DNA of 64,000 nucleotides from Pseudomonas aestuarii (GTDB lineage: Bacteria > Pseudomonadota > Gammaproteobacteria > Pseudomonadales > Pseudomonadaceae), in assembly GCF_027988105.1 (NCBI RefSeq), contig NZ_JAQJZJ010000001.1, positions 186,001-250,000 on the forward strand. Direction: 5' to 3'. Under the pieces are notes generated by a model. It saw only the letters and a program-made list of their open reading frames with translations, was not told the origin of the DNA and made no database searches. Of the stretch, positions 1 through 14,084 are shown piece by piece. Numbering within the stretch: position 1 is the stretch's first letter; every line of letters begins with the position of its first letter. The translations under genes and the position numbers were made by a program.

Positions 1-929
1 CTGCTGAAGGTCGTGGGGCTGGCGCCACTATTGGTGAAACCGAGGCTGTCGTTATCGCCTCTCTGGTAGCTGGCTACCGCGTCCAGGGTCGGCGCATGCC
101 CGGCCTTGCGCTGGCGCAGGGTTTCTTCGGCGGCGCTCACCGCATAATTGCTGGCTTGCAGGTTGAGATTTTGCGCGGCGGCGGTATCGACCCAGGCCTT
201 GGCGTCGTTCGGCGTCGGCGCCAGGATCGGCAGGCTATGTTTGATTCCCTCGAGCGCGACATATTCGCGGTTGGTCAGGGTGATCAGTGCCTGGAAGGCA
301 TCCTCGACCTGGCGCTGGGCAATGATCCGGTTGGCCCGTGCCGTATCGAAGCCGGCCTGTGCCTCAAGCACGTCGGTCTTGTCCGACAGGCCGACGTCGA
401 AACGTTCGTTGGCCTGATCGAGTTGGCGTTTGAAGGCCGCTTCTTCGGCCTTGGTCGAGGCCAGGGTGTCCTGGGCGCGCAGCACCGCGAAGTAGCTTTC
501 CGCACTCTGCAGGATCAGGCTCTGTTCGATCGCGGACAGTTCCAGCGCGGCCTGCTCGCTACTGTCTTCGGCGGCCTGCAGTTGGAACCAGCGGTCTGCG
601 CGGAACAGTGGCTGGCTGAGGCTGGCTTGGTACACCGTGCCGCTGCGGGAAATCGATTGCGATCCGTTCGAGGTATCCACATCTGTCCGGGTGTCGCTCA
701 TGTTGGCACCGGCCGAGAGGTTCGGCAGCAAGCCGGAACGTGCCTGTGGCACCACTTCGCGGCGGGCCTGGTAGTCGGCGCGGGCGGCCGCCAGGTCGGC
801 GTTGTTGTTGGCGGCTTCCTGATAGACCGTGACGAGGTTCGTTTTGGTGGACAGCGGGGCCTGTTCAGCCCAGGCCATGCCAGCGGAAGCAGCAGCCACA
901 GCAAGCGTCAGGGAGAGTCTGCGCAACAT
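1..929 (-). CDS. tolC: TolC family outer-membrane efflux channel (3' end cut off by window)
   Basis: This gene encodes an outer-membrane channel protein of the TolC family, which forms the exit duct for type I secretion and tripartite efflux pumps. The frame is open from an ATG at 929 to the window edge, giving about 309 residues; the C-terminal third lies outside. A signal peptide is evident (MLRRLSLTLAVAAASAGMAWA), followed by the family pattern of long amphipathic helices with heptad-like Ala/Gln/Glu content and the second-repeat start NAKAWVDTAAAQN-like region. The upstream neighbour is the thiC riboswitch, transcribed divergently. In P. aeruginosa the gene next to thiC is, from memory, opmH, so this is probably its orthologue. 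The family call is firm; the partner pump cannot be told from here. Confidence 0.9.
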   Translation of the reverse strand, partial: MLRRLSLTLAVAAASAGMAWAEQAPLSTKTNLVTVYQEAANNNADLAAARADYQARREVVPQARSGLLPNLSAGANMSDTRTDVDTSNGSQSISRSGTVYQASLSQPLFRADRWFQLQAAEDSSEQAALELSAIEQSLILQSAESYFAVLRAQDTLASTKAEEAAFKRQLDQANERFDVGLSDKTDVLEAQAGFDTARANRIIAQRQVEDAFQALITLTNREYVALEGIKHSLPILAPTPNDAKAWVDTAAAQNLNLQASNYAVSAAEETLRQRKAGHAPTLDAVASYQRGDNDSLGFTNSGASPTTFS

Positions 930-1112
930 GAGGAGATCCTGAATTTGGCGGTAATGGGCAAGGCTAAGGGGCGCTGCCAAGAGGGTCAAGGCATGCTTAA
1001 TGTGCCTGAGTGTAGTTTGCAACAAGCTATGTTGCCTGTGCGCAACAATCTGCTTGACTGGGAGGGCGTCGTCACTATCCGACGCGCGGGTCAGGCTTTT
1101 TTGACTCCCCGG

Positions 1113-1142
1113 TTGGTTTTATTGCGGTGTCTTGATTAGACT
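1113..1142 (+). promoter_or_regulatory. possible sigma-70 promoter of the thiC transcript
   Basis: TTGGTT at 1113-1118 and TAGACT at 1137-1142 are separated by 18 bp. A start a few bases downstream would place the 5' end of the transcript just before the first riboswitch stem at 1151. Both hexamers deviate from consensus, so the position rests mainly on its fit to the riboswitch. Confidence 0.35.
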
Positions 1143-1150
1143 GGCCGGGT

Positions 1151-3248
<2,098 letters not shown>

Positions 3249-3260
3249 CCGCGTTGCCCG

Positions 3261-3288
3261 ACGCCAGGAGCAAGCTTGCTCCTGGCGT
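3261..3288 (+). terminator. perfect hairpin after thiC
   Basis: A perfect 28-nt palindrome (14-nt arms, ACGCCAGGAGCAAG and its complement, no loop bases) begins 12 nt after the thiC stop. There is no long T tract, so it may only attenuate or stabilise RNA ends rather than fully separate thiC from cytX, whose start is 33 nt further on. Confidence 0.6.
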
Positions 3289-3320
3289 TCCCTATTCAGC
3301 TCTTTGAGACCTTGCCCCTA

Positions 3321-4610
3321 GTGAACACCCCCAGTAGTTACTCACCGCATGTGCCGGTCTCGACCGCTCAGCGGGTGTTTGGCGCGCGCGACATGTTTTC
3401 CCTGTGGTTTTCCCTCGGGATCGGCCTGATGGTGCTGCAGCTTGGCGCCTTGCTGGCGCCGGGCCTGGGCCTGAGCGGCGCGTTGCTGGCAATCGCCTGT
3501 GGCACCGCCGTCGGTGTGCTGTTGTTGGGTGCGGTCGCGGTAATCGGCAGCGATACCGGGCTGTCGTCCATGGCGGCACTGAAGCTCAGCCTGGGCAGCA
3601 AGGGGGCCGTGGTGCCGGCGGTGCTCAACCTATTGCAGCTGGTCGGTTGGGGTGCATTCGAGATCATCGTCATGCGCGATGCTGCCAGCGTGTTGGCGGT
3701 GCGGGCCTTCGGCGAGGGCAGCCTGTGGAACAGTCCAGGCCTGTGGACCTTGTTGTTTGGCGCGCTGGCGACGCTGCTGGCGGTAGCCGGCCCGCTGACC
3801 TTCGTGCGCCGGATCCTGCGCAAATGGGGGATCTGGTTGCTGCTCGGTGCCTGCCTCTGGTTGACCTGGAACCTGTTCGACAAGGCCGATCTCGCGGTGT
3901 TGTGGGCGCGCCGCGGTGATGGTTCGATGCCGTTCGCCCTGGGCTTCGACATTGCGATTGCCATGCCGCTGTCCTGGCTGCCGCTGATTGCCGACTACTC
4001 GCGCTTCGGCAAGGCGGCCGGCCGGGTGTTCGGCGGCACCGCGCTGGGCTTCTTCGTCGGCAACTTCTGGCTGATGAGTCTGGGCGTGGCCTACACCCTG
4101 GCCTTTGCCGACAATGGCGAAGTCAACGCCTTGCTGTTGGCCCTGGCGGGCGCCGGTTTGGGTATTCCGTTGCTGCTGATCCTGCTCGACGAGTCGGAGA
4201 ACGCCTTTGCCGACATCCATTCGGCAGCGGTATCCGTCGGTATTCTGTTGCCGTTCAAGGTCGAACTGCTGGCGTTGGCGATTGGTGCGCTGTGCACCCT
4301 GATCGCCTGGTTCGCACCGCTGGCCGAGTACCAGAACTTCCTGTTGCTGATTGGCTCGGTGTTCGCCCCGCTGTTCGGCGTGGTGCTGGTCGATCATTTC
4401 ATCCTGCGCCGTCGCCGGGCAGAGCTGGCGCCGCGCCTGGCGTTGCGCTGGGATACGCTGCTGGCCTGGGCTTGCGGCGCGAGCATCTATCACGTGCTGG
4501 CGAATTTCTGGCCCGATATCGGGGCGACCCTGCCGGCGTTGTTGCTGGCCGGGGGGCTGCAGTTGCTCTTCGCTGCCTTCAGTCGCCGGCAGGAAAGTAT
4601 TGCGGTTTGA
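3321..4610 (+). CDS. cytX: hydroxymethylpyrimidine transporter CytX (NCS1 family)
   Basis: This is a nucleobase:cation symporter-1 membrane protein of about 429 residues with roughly twelve hydrophobic helices, starting with FSLWFSLGIGLMVLQLGALLAPGLGL. CytX members import HMP or related pyrimidine precursors for thiamine synthesis. The position 72 bp after thiC, behind a TPP riboswitch, supports that substrate over cytosine. The GTG at 3321 is chosen because the resulting N-terminus VNTPSSYSPH resembles CytX proteins as I remember them; no good ribosome binding site precedes it, and longer starts exist upstream. Its last 32 bp overlap the tail of the converging lipoprotein gene. Confidence 0.85.
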   Translation: MNTPSSYSPHVPVSTAQRVFGARDMFSLWFSLGIGLMVLQLGALLAPGLGLSGALLAIACGTAVGVLLLGAVAVIGSDTGLSSMAALKLSLGSKGAVVPAVLNLLQLVGWGAFEIIVMRDAASVLAVRAFGEGSLWNSPGLWTLLFGALATLLAVAGPLTFVRRILRKWGIWLLLGACLWLTWNLFDKADLAVLWARRGDGSMPFALGFDIAIAMPLSWLPLIADYSRFGKAAGRVFGGTALGFFVGNFWLMSLGVAYTLAFADNGEVNALLLALAGAGLGIPLLLILLDESENAFADIHSAAVSVGILLPFKVELLALAIGALCTLIAWFAPLAEYQNFLLLIGSVFAPLFGVVLVDHFILRRRRAELAPRLALRWDTLLAWACGASIYHVLANFWPDIGATLPALLLAGGLQLLFAAFSRRQESIAV

Positions 4611-5319
4611 GGATTCCCTGGAGCTGGCTGTAGGGAATCGTCAGCTGCGGATGGCCGCTGGAGTAGGGCGCAATGCTGTAGACGTTGTATTTCAGCAGCA
4701 TTGCGGCCTGGCCAAGGGCAACGTTCTCGGTGTGCTCGAACGGCCAGTTGCGGCTGTACTCGGGGTCCTGGTCCAGTTGGTTGGCGGCCAGCCAGCGCTG
4801 GTGGGCCTGGCTGGCAAGGTTCCAGAATGCGGTTGTCTGCCCGGGCACTAGCATGTCCTGCAGGCTCAGGGCCTGTTGCCGGGTGCGGTCGTAGTTGATG
4901 AAGCCGCGCCCGGGCATGCCGTGTGCCCCGCCCGTGGACAGGTAGCTGGACAATTCGATGACCACCAGTTGGTCATGTTGTTCGCGCACCTTGGCTTGCA
5001 GGTAGGTATTCCAGCCGCGCTTGGCGCCGTGCAGAAAGTCCGATTCGTAGGATTGCAGCGAAGCGGGCAGGGGCGCGTCCGGCGAATCATTGGTCATCTG
5101 CAGCAGGCGCTGTTCGATCAATGCGCTGAGTGGCGGTTCGTCGGGAAAAATCAGGGTGTCAATGTTGACCAGCGGGCAGGCCTGGCCCTGGCAGTCGGGC
5201 TGAATGTGCTCCCAGGCGACACGCTGCACCGGCAGTGGGTCAGTGCCTGGCAGCAGGCTCTGACAGGCGCTTAGCAGGAGGCAAAGACTGAGGGTGACGA
5301 GTTTTTTTCGTGCAAACAT
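4579..5319 (-). CDS. DUF3298 (RsiV-like) lipoprotein
   Basis: The 246-residue product starts MFARKKLVTLSLCLLLSACQ, a lipoprotein signal peptide with lipobox LSAC, so the mature protein should be anchored to a membrane in the periplasm. The rest matches DUF3298/RsiV-like proteins: a conserved STGGAHG stretch, the LSLQDM segment and a C-terminal YSIAPYSSGHPQLTIPYSQL block. Related domains in Gram-positive RsiV bind lysozyme, but function in pseudomonads is not established. The gene converges on cytX and its stop codon lies inside the cytX reading frame (32-bp overlap). It is divergent from nudF. Confidence 0.85.
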   Translation of the reverse strand: MFARKKLVTLSLCLLLSACQSLLPGTDPLPVQRVAWEHIQPDCQGQACPLVNIDTLIFPDEPPLSALIEQRLLQMTNDSPDAPLPASLQSYESDFLHGAKRGWNTYLQAKVREQHDQLVVIELSSYLSTGGAHGMPGRGFINYDRTRQQALSLQDMLVPGQTTAFWNLASQAHQRWLAANQLDQDPEYSRNWPFEHTENVALGQAAMLLKYNVYSIAPYSSGHPQLTIPYSQLQGILKPQYFPAGD

Positions 5320-5514
5320 TGAGTTCTGCGCCAGACGGAGAGAGGGTAGGGTCGCGGGGTTGGACTGCCGGTTGTCCCAGTGGTTCGCCAGGGTAACCCG
5401 TCGCGGAGCGCTGCATGATCCCAGCCAGCGCCTAATCTGCAAAGAGGCTGCGCAAGGCTGGATGCAGGGGTAGGATGCGCGAAAGCCCAGATTATCGGAT
5501 TGAGTGAGACGTGG

Positions 5515-6132
5515 ATGACCGACACCTTTAAACCCGGCCCGGATGCGGTGCAGATTATCGAGCGAGAAGCCTGTTTCCGCGGGTTTTACAGCCTCGATCG
5601 CCTGCGTCTGCGCCATCTGCAGTTTTCTGGCGAAATGGGGCCGCCCCTCAGTCGTGAGCTGTTTATCCGCCACGATGCCGTATGCGTGTTGCCCTATGAC
5701 CCGCAGCGCGATGAGGTGGTGCTGATCGAACAGTTCCGTGTCGGCGCCATGGGCAAATCCGCCAGCCCCTGGCTGCTGGAATTGGTCGCGGGGCTGATCG
5801 ATACTGATGAGCAGCCGGAAGAAGTGGCGCTGCGCGAGGCGGTGGAGGAGGCCGACCTGGCCCTGACCTCGCTGTGGCCGATTAGCGAATACTTTCCTTC
5901 GCCCGGTGGTTCGGACGAGCGTGTCTACCTCTACCTCGGGCGTTGCACTAGCGTGGGGGCCGGGGGCGTGCATGGTCTGGCCGAGGAGGGTGAGGACATT
6001 CGGGTGCATGTCCTGCCACTGGAAGATGCCCTGGACGCGGTCAAGGATGGGCGAATCAACAATGCGGCGAGCATCATCGCCTTGCAGTGGCTGGCGCTAA
6101 ACCGCGCCGAAGTTAGGGGGTTATGGTCGTGA
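5515..6132 (+). CDS. nudF: ADP-ribose pyrophosphatase (Nudix hydrolase)
   Basis: NudF hydrolyses ADP-ribose to AMP and ribose 5-phosphate. The 205-residue protein has the ADPRase layout with the Nudix box at roughly residues 93-115: GLIDTDEQPEEVALRE followed by AVEEADL. The usual GX5EX7REUXEEXGU pattern is kept except that the last conserved glycine is aspartate (EEAD instead of EEAG). The catalytic glutamates are present. The ATG at 5515 (MTDTFKPG) is used; an upstream in-frame TTG at 5500 would add five residues. The stop overlaps the start of the next gene by 10 bp, so the two are translationally coupled. Confidence 0.92.
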   Translation: MTDTFKPGPDAVQIIEREACFRGFYSLDRLRLRHLQFSGEMGPPLSRELFIRHDAVCVLPYDPQRDEVVLIEQFRVGAMGKSASPWLLELVAGLIDTDEQPEEVALREAVEEADLALTSLWPISEYFPSPGGSDERVYLYLGRCTSVGAGGVHGLAEEGEDIRVHVLPLEDALDAVKDGRINNAASIIALQWLALNRAEVRGLWS

Positions 6133-6575
6133 ACCTGCTGCGTGAGCGCTACCGGGTCGATTTGATCGAGCTGCAGGCGAGCTGTGAAGCCAACTACGCA
6201 CGCTTGATGCGCCTGCTGCCGGACATGCGCGTGGCATCCTGTGCGCGGCGGGTCGCCCTGAGTCAGGGCGAGCACCTGCTCGGCGTGCTGACCCTGGAAG
6301 TGCTGGAAACCTGCCCCTATACCTCGACCGTACGGGTGCGCCAGGAGCACAGCCTGCCCTGGTTGCCGGTGCCGCAACTGGAAGTGCGGGTGTACCACGA
6401 TGCGCGCATGGCCGAGGTGATTGGCGCCCAGAACGCCCGGCGTTTTCGCAGCATCTACCCCTATCCGAATGCCGCCATGCATCAGCCGGATGAAAAGTCC
6501 CAGCTCAACCTGTTTCTCGGTGAGTGGCTGAGTCATTGCCTAGCCTGTGGCCATGAGCTGGAACCGGTGTTTTAA
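6123..6575 (+). CDS. DUF1249 family protein (YqiB-like)
   Basis: A 150-residue soluble protein of the DUF1249 family, with the conserved features LLRERYRVDL, YTSTVRVRQE, LPVPQLEVRVYHDARMAEV and YPYPNAAMHQPDEKSQLN. The function is unknown. Throughout gammaproteobacteria it sits between nudF and cpdA, the same order as here, which suggests shared expression but says little about the reaction. The ATG at 6123 overlaps the nudF stop; a GTG two codons later (6129) is an alternative start. About 290 nt without a gene follow before cpdA. Confidence 0.88.
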   Translation: MVVNLLRERYRVDLIELQASCEANYARLMRLLPDMRVASCARRVALSQGEHLLGVLTLEVLETCPYTSTVRVRQEHSLPWLPVPQLEVRVYHDARMAEVIGAQNARRFRSIYPYPNAAMHQPDEKSQLNLFLGEWLSHCLACGHELEPVF

Positions 6576-6589
6576 CGCTGCGGCAAGCA

Positions 6590-6630
6590 CTAACAGACCG
6601 TTGAAAAATGTAGGCGAGGCGGGCAAGACC
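6590..6630 (+). repeat. possible dispersed intergenic repeat, one copy
   Basis: The stretch AGACCGTTGAAAAATGTAGG and the following GCGAGGCGGG in the DUF1249-cpdA gap resemble a short repeat I have seen in other Pseudomonas intergenic regions. Only one copy lies in this window, so this rests on memory and is weak. Nothing else recognisable lies in the gap 6576-6865. Confidence 0.25.
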
Positions 6631-6865
6631 AGAACCAGGTGTCCCCGCAAAAAAAGCCGAGTCCGTCTTTAACCCAGTATTGCCAGCGCAGTTAGCTTTA
6701 CAGCGGCCTGCTCAGGCACAAGCTTAATCAACAACCTGATTGCGACCTCCCCCCTGTCTGGCTTCGCCTTGCAGCTGCTTTTATGTGATCCATGCCCACT
6801 TCACGGGTTTACCGCTGGCCGGACTAGCCACCATAATCCACTCTATTCCGCTCAAGGAGACGGCC

Positions 6866-7681
6866 TTGCCGAGCGAGCTCAATTCCGCTGCTGATTCCTC
6901 GGTCCTGCTGGTGCAGCTGTCCGACAGCCATCTATTTGCCGAAGCGGCCGGCAAGCTACTGGGCCTGGATACCCAGGACAGCCTGCAGCAGGTAATCGAG
7001 CGGGTGCTGCAAGAGCAGCCGCAGATCGACCTGATGCTCGCCAGTGGCGATCTGTCGCAAGACGGTAGCCTGGCGTCCTACCAGCGCTTTCGGCAGATGA
7101 CCGCGGCGCTGGCGGCGCCGGCCCGCTGGTTTCCCGGTAACCATGACGACGTCCAGGCCATGCAGCTGGCCTGCGTCAATAGCGATCTGCTGGAGCCGGT
7201 GATCGACCTGGGTAATTGGCGCATCATCCTGCTCGACTCGTCGATTCCCGGCGCCGTGCCGGGCTATCTGGGCGAGCAACAGTTGGCCCTGCTGGAGCGT
7301 GCGCTGAGCGAGGCGCCGGAGCGGCATCACCTGATTTGTCTGCACCATCATCCGGTGTCCATTGGCTGTCGCTGGATGGAGCCCATCGGCTTGCGCAATC
7401 CCAAGGCGCTCTTCGCCGTGCTGGAGCGCTTCAGTCAGGTGCGTGCAGTGCTCTGGGGGCACATCCATCAGGAGTTCGATCAAGTGCACAAAGGCCTGCG
7501 CCTGCTGGCGTCGCCCTCCACCTGTGTGCAGTTCGCCCCGGGCAGCGAAGAATTCCAGGTCGACACCACGGCGCCCGGCTACCGCTGGCTGCGTCTGCAT
7601 GCCGACGGCCGGCTGGATACCGGCGTGTCGCGGGTAACCGGGATCGACTTCGAGGTGGATTACACGGTGAAAGGCTATTAG
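6866..7681 (+). CDS. cpdA: 3',5'-cyclic AMP phosphodiesterase CpdA
   Basis: CpdA is a class III cyclic nucleotide phosphodiesterase that lowers cAMP and so tunes Vfr/CRP-type regulation. The 271-residue protein contains the full metallophosphoesterase set in order: QLSDSHL, SGDLSQDGS, GNHDD, HHHPV and GHIH, which bind the two metals. The start is the TTG at 6866, placed 6 nt after AAGGAGA; it gives the family length, whereas the long open frame upstream would add an implausible 42 residues. The gene sits between DUF1249 and yqiA, as in related genomes. Confidence 0.92.
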   Translation: MPSELNSAADSSVLLVQLSDSHLFAEAAGKLLGLDTQDSLQQVIERVLQEQPQIDLMLASGDLSQDGSLASYQRFRQMTAALAAPARWFPGNHDDVQAMQLACVNSDLLEPVIDLGNWRIILLDSSIPGAVPGYLGEQQLALLERALSEAPERHHLICLHHHPVSIGCRWMEPIGLRNPKALFAVLERFSQVRAVLWGHIHQEFDQVHKGLRLLASPSTCVQFAPGSEEFQVDTTAPGYRWLRLHADGRLDTGVSRVTGIDFEVDYTVKGY

Positions 7682-7684
7682 CCG

Positions 7685-7740
7685 CAGGCTGCAAGCAAGC
7701 GCTGGCAGGGCATGCGCACGTACTTGCAGCTTGCAGCCTG
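7685..7740. repeat. inverted repeat between cpdA and yqiA
   Basis: Perfect 12-bp arms, CAGGCTGCAAGC at 7685-7696 and its complement at 7729-7740, flank 32 bp. It starts four bases after the cpdA stop. It may act as an RNA-stabilising or terminating hairpin; it also resembles REP-type elements common in pseudomonads. Confidence 0.6.
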
Positions 7741-7768
7741 ATGCTTGGCACTAGTAGCCTCCCGCTCC

Positions 7769-10283
<2,515 letters not shown>

Positions 10284-10284
<1 letters not shown>

Positions 10285-11267
10285 TGCGGCAACTGGCGGC
10301 CGCCCTGTTGCTGGTCGCCGCCCCGGTATGGGCCCAGACCCAGGCCCTGGAAGAGCTGGCCCTGGTCAGCGAGCACCCGATCAATGGCATCGCCGCCGGC
10401 AACCTGTCGGGGCTGGCTTGGTGTGGCGAGGCGCTCTGGGCCGTTTCCGATCGCGAGGATGACCGGCTCTATCGCCTGGCTGGCGGTGACGCCGACTGGC
10501 AGGCCGAGGCCGAACGCTTTGTCGCGCCGCCCCCGCCCTCGACCGCGTTGCCCTGGGGCCTGCGCATGCGCACCCTGGTCGCCGGTCTGCTGCGTGGCGG
10601 CAACCTGGATTTCGAAGGCCTGTCCTGCGATGCCGTCGGCAATCGCTACCTGGTCAGCGAGGCGCGCGCCGCCGTATTGCAGATCCCTCCCGCAGGGTCG
10701 CCACAGTGGCTGGCGCTGCCCGAGGGCATGGTGCGCCAGGCGCGTGCCAGCAGCATGCTCTGGCACTTCAATGCGCTGCTCGAGGGAGTGGCGATCGATT
10801 CCGCCGGCGAGCGCCTGTGGTTGGCGGCCGAACGCCAGCGCCGCGGCCTGCTGGCGCTGCACAAGCGCGGTTCGAGCTGGCACTGCAGCGCTGGTTGCGT
10901 GCTGATGAGCGAAGGCGGGAGTGAGCCAGCACCAGCGCAGTTGGGCGGTGAGCTGCAACCCCGGGACTTTTCCGCCGTGGTGCTGCACAAGGAGAAACTC
11001 TTCACCCTCGAGCGTCAGGCCCATCGCATCTGTCGGCGCAATCTGAACGATGGCGCTGTCGAGCGCTGCTGGTCGTTCGCCGCCGAAGCCTTGACCGATG
11101 CGCGGCGTTATCCGCCGCCCTATGGCTTGGCCGAGGCGCTGTGGATCGACGAGCAGGGGGCCTGGGTCGGCAGCGACAACGGTCGGCACACCCGGGCCGA
11201 TGGCGAGCAGCGCCCGGTCGTCTGGCGCTTCGCCGCACCCAAGGGCGGCTGGGGTCGTCGTCGGTGA
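10284..11267 (+). CDS. secreted esterase-like phytase family protein (PF13449-like)
   Basis: A 327-residue protein with a signal peptide (MRQLAAALLLVAAPVWA), so probably periplasmic. The rest looks like a beta-propeller of the esterase-like activity of phytase family, with repeated NLSGLAWCGEALWAVSDREDDRLYRL, GNLDFEGLSCDAVGNRYLVSEAR-type blades and a terminal WVGSDNGRH. Function is not established. It starts on the parE stop codon (TGATG) and ends in a 4-bp GTGA overlap with the next gene, so it is locked into the parE-parC operon. Four cysteines could form periplasmic disulfides. Confidence 0.8.
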
Positions 11268-11803
11268 GCACGCAAGCGGCGGGTCGGCGAGTCGGCCGGG
11301 TGATGCTGGTGCTGGCCTGGGGTGCCGCGCTGCTGCTGGCCACGCACTTCTTCGGCAAATGGGAGGAGCGGCGCAACAATCCCAACCAGGCGCCGCAGTC
11401 GGTGCATGGCGATGGCTATATCGAGGTGCGCCTGCTGAGCAGTCGCGGTGGTCATTATCTGCTGGCTGGCCAGATCAACGGCAACGGTGTGACCCTGCTG
11501 CTCGATACCGGCGCCACAGCCGTCGCGGTGCCAGCGGCCCTGGCCGAGCGCCTCGCTCTTGCGCGTGGTGCGCCGGTGCAGATTCGTACTGCCAATGGCA
11601 CCGTCACCGGCTACCGGACCCGGTTGGCCAGTCTGCAGCTCGGCGAGATCCAGTTGCGCGACGTTGCCGCCCTGATCACTCCGGGCTTGGACGGCGACGA
11701 GGTGCTGCTGGGCATGAGTGCCCTGAAACAACTCGATTTTACCCAGCGCGACGGCACCCTGGTGCTGCGCCAGTCGACTTCGCAACAATCCACTTTGCAA
11801 TGA
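11264..11803 (+). CDS. membrane-anchored retropepsin-like aspartic protease (TIGR02281-type)
   Basis: A 179-residue protein with one N-terminal membrane segment ([17 protein letters not shown]) followed by a clan AA aspartic protease domain. The active-site motif [13 protein letters not shown] is intact, and the second hallmark [24 protein letters not shown] is present. Such proteins work as dimers because each chain supplies one catalytic aspartate; the topology puts the domain in the periplasm. The GTG start at 11264 overlaps the previous stop by 4 bp. Substrate unknown. It lies 7 nt before parC. Confidence 0.85.
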   Translation: MSTQAAGRRVGRVMLVLAWGAALLLATHFFGKWEERRNNPNQAPQSVHGDGYIEVRLLSSRGGHYLLAGQINGNGVTLLLDTGATAVAVPAALAERLALARGAPVQIRTANGTVTGYRTRLASLQLGEIQLRDVAALITPGLDGDEVLLGMSALKQLDFTQRDGTLVLRQSTSQQSTLQ

Positions 11804-11810
11804 GGCACGC

Positions 11811-14069
11811 ATGAGCGAACCCCTCGATTTGAGCCTGGACGGTGTTGAACGCCGCTCCCTTGCCGACTTCACCGAGCAGGCTTATCTCAATTATTCGATG
11901 TACGTGATCATGGATCGCGCCCTGCCGCATATCGGCGACGGCCTCAAGCCGGTGCAGCGGCGGATCATCTACGCCATGAGCGAACTGGGCCTGGACGCCG
12001 ACTCCAAGCACAAGAAGTCGGCGCGTACCGTCGGCGACGTGCTCGGCAAGTTCCACCCCCATGGCGACAGCGCCTGCTACGAAGCCATGGTGCTGATGGC
12101 CCAGTCGTTCAGCTATCGCTATACCCTGGTCGACGGCCAGGGCAACTGGGGTGCGCCGGATGATCCCAAGTCCTTCGCCGCCATGCGTTACACCGAGGCG
12201 CGCCTGTCACGCTACGCCGAGGTGCTGCTGACCGAGCTGGGCCAGGGCACCGTGGATTGGGTGCCGAATTTCGACGGCACCCTCAACGAGCCGGCGACCC
12301 TGCCGGCACGCCTGCCCAATATCCTGTTGAACGGCACCACCGGCATCGCCGTGGGCATGGCCACCGACGTGCCGCCGCACAACCTGCGCGAAGTGGCCAC
12401 GGCCTGCATCCGTCTGCTCGATCAGCCGGACGCCACGGTCGAGCAGCTCTGCGAGCATGTGCTGGGTCCGGATTACCCGACCGAGGCGGAAATCATCACC
12501 CCGCGCGCAGACTTGCTGAAACTCTACGAAACCGGCAAGGGCTCGGTGCGCATGCGCGCCGTCTATCGTGTCGAGGATGGCGATATCGTGGTCACCGCGC
12601 TGCCGCATCAGGTCTCCGGGGCCAAGGTGCTGGAGCAGATCGCCGGGCAGATGCAGGCGAAGAAGCTGCCGATGGTCGCCGATCTGCGCGACGAGTCGGA
12701 CCACGAACACCCGTGCCGCATCGTCATCATCCCGCGCTCCAATCGGGTCGATGCCGATGAGCTGATGCAGCACCTGTTCGCCACCACCGAGCTGGAATCG
12801 AGCTACCGGGTCAATACCAACGTCATCGGCCTGGATGGCAAGCCGCAGGTGAAGAACCTGCGCAGCCTACTGACCGAGTGGCTGCAGTACCGGGTGGGCA
12901 CGGTGCGCCGGCGCCTGCAGTTCCGTCTGGACAAGGTCGAGCATCGCCTGCACCTGCTGGAAGGTCGCCTGATCGCCTTCCTCAACCTGGATGAAGTGAT
13001 TCATATCATCCGCACCGAGGATCAGCCCAAGCCGGTGCTGATGGAGCGCTTCGGTCTTACCGACGTGCAGGCCGAATATATCCTGGAAACCCGCCTGCGC
13101 CAGTTGGCGCGGCTGGAAGAGATGCAGATTCGCGGCGAGCAGGACGCCCTGGCCAAGGAGCGCGCCAAGTTGCTGGCCCTGCTTGGCAGCGAAGCCAAGC
13201 TGAAGAAGCTGGTGCGCGATGAAATCATCAAGGACGCGGAAACCTACGGCGACGACCGCCGTTCGCCGATCGTCGCCCGCGCCGAAGCCAAGGCGCTGTC
13301 GGAAACCGAGCTGATGCCGACCGAACCGGTCACCGTGGTGATCTCGGAGAAAGGCTGGGTGCGTTGCGGCAAGGGCCATGACATCGATGCCACGGGCCTG
13401 TCGTACAAGGCCGGCGACGGCTTCAAGACCGCCGCGCCGGGACGCTCGAACCAGTACGCGGTGTTTATCGATTCGACCGGCAGGAGTTATTCGCTGGCGG
13501 CGCATTCGCTGCCGTCGGCGCGCGGCCAGGGCGAGCCACTGACCGGGCGCCTGACGCCGCCACCGGGGGCGACCTTCGAGTGCGTGTTGCTGCCGGACGA
13601 CAGCGCCCTCTATGTGGTCGCCTCGGATGCCGGCTACGGCTTCGTGGTCAAGGGCGAGGACCTGCAAGCCAAGAATAAGGCCGGCAAGGCGTTGCTCAGT
13701 CTGCCTGCAGGCGCCAAGGTGCTGGCGCCCAAGCCGCTGTCCAGTCGCGAACAGGACTGGCTGGCCGCCGTGACCACCGAGGGCCGGCTGCTGCTGTTTC
13801 CGGTGCGCGATTTGCCGCAACTGGGCAAGGGCAAGGGCAACAAGATCATCGGCATCCCCGGCGAGCGGGTTGCCAGTCGCGAGGAATACCTCACCGACCT
13901 GGCCGTGTTGCCGAGCGGCGCGACCTTGGTGTTGCAGGCTGGCAAGCGTACCTTATCGCTCAAGGCAGATGACCTAGAGCACTACAAGGGTGAACGGGGT
14001 CGCCGTGGCAACAAGCTGCCGCGTGGCTTTCAGCGGGTCGATGCGCTGCTGGTGGAACAGCAAGGTTAA
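11811..14069 (+). CDS. parC: DNA topoisomerase IV subunit A
   Basis: ParC is the DNA cleavage subunit of topoisomerase IV. The 752-residue protein has the winged-helix breakage-reunion domain, with catalytic Tyr near residue 127 in [10 protein letters not shown], and a C-terminal beta-pinwheel. The quinolone-resistance region reads [12 protein letters not shown], giving Ser87 and Glu91, both wild type. The gene is 7 nt after the aspartic protease gene and 15 nt before the MCE permease gene, so it is in the middle of a long run on the same strand. Confidence 0.98.
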   Translation: MSEPLDLSLDGVERRSLADFTEQAYLNYSMYVIMDRALPHIGDGLKPVQRRIIYAMSELGLDADSKHKKSARTVGDVLGKFHPHGDSACYEAMVLMAQSFSYRYTLVDGQGNWGAPDDPKSFAAMRYTEARLSRYAEVLLTELGQGTVDWVPNFDGTLNEPATLPARLPNILLNGTTGIAVGMATDVPPHNLREVATACIRLLDQPDATVEQLCEHVLGPDYPTEAEIITPRADLLKLYETGKGSVRMRAVYRVEDGDIVVTALPHQVSGAKVLEQIAGQMQAKKLPMVADLRDESDHEHPCRIVIIPRSNRVDADELMQHLFATTELESSYRVNTNVIGLDGKPQVKNLRSLLTEWLQYRVGTVRRRLQFRLDKVEHRLHLLEGRLIAFLNLDEVIHIIRTEDQPKPVLMERFGLTDVQAEYILETRLRQLARLEEMQIRGEQDALAKERAKLLALLGSEAKLKKLVRDEIIKDAETYGDDRRSPIVARAEAKALSETELMPTEPVTVVISEKGWVRCGKGHDIDATGLSYKAGDGFKTAAPGRSNQYAVFIDSTGRSYSLAAHSLPSARGQGEPLTGRLTPPPGATFECVLLPDDSALYVVASDAGYGFVVKGEDLQAKNKAGKALLSLPAGAKVLAPKPLSSREQDWLAAVTTEGRLLLFPVRDLPQLGKGKGNKIIGIPGERVASREEYLTDLAVLPSGATLVLQAGKRTLSLKADDLEHYKGERGRRGNKLPRGFQRVDALLVEQQG

Positions 14070-14084
14070 CGGGCGGAGGGCTGG

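Noticed and set aside
96..1139. Long open frame on the plus strand opposite the tolC gene
   Set aside because: The minus strand carries a clear TolC protein with signal peptide; the plus frame is a GC-rich codon shadow with no recognisable domain.
12060..12100. Quinolone-resistance mutation in parC
   Set aside because: Ser87 and Glu91 are the wild-type residues.
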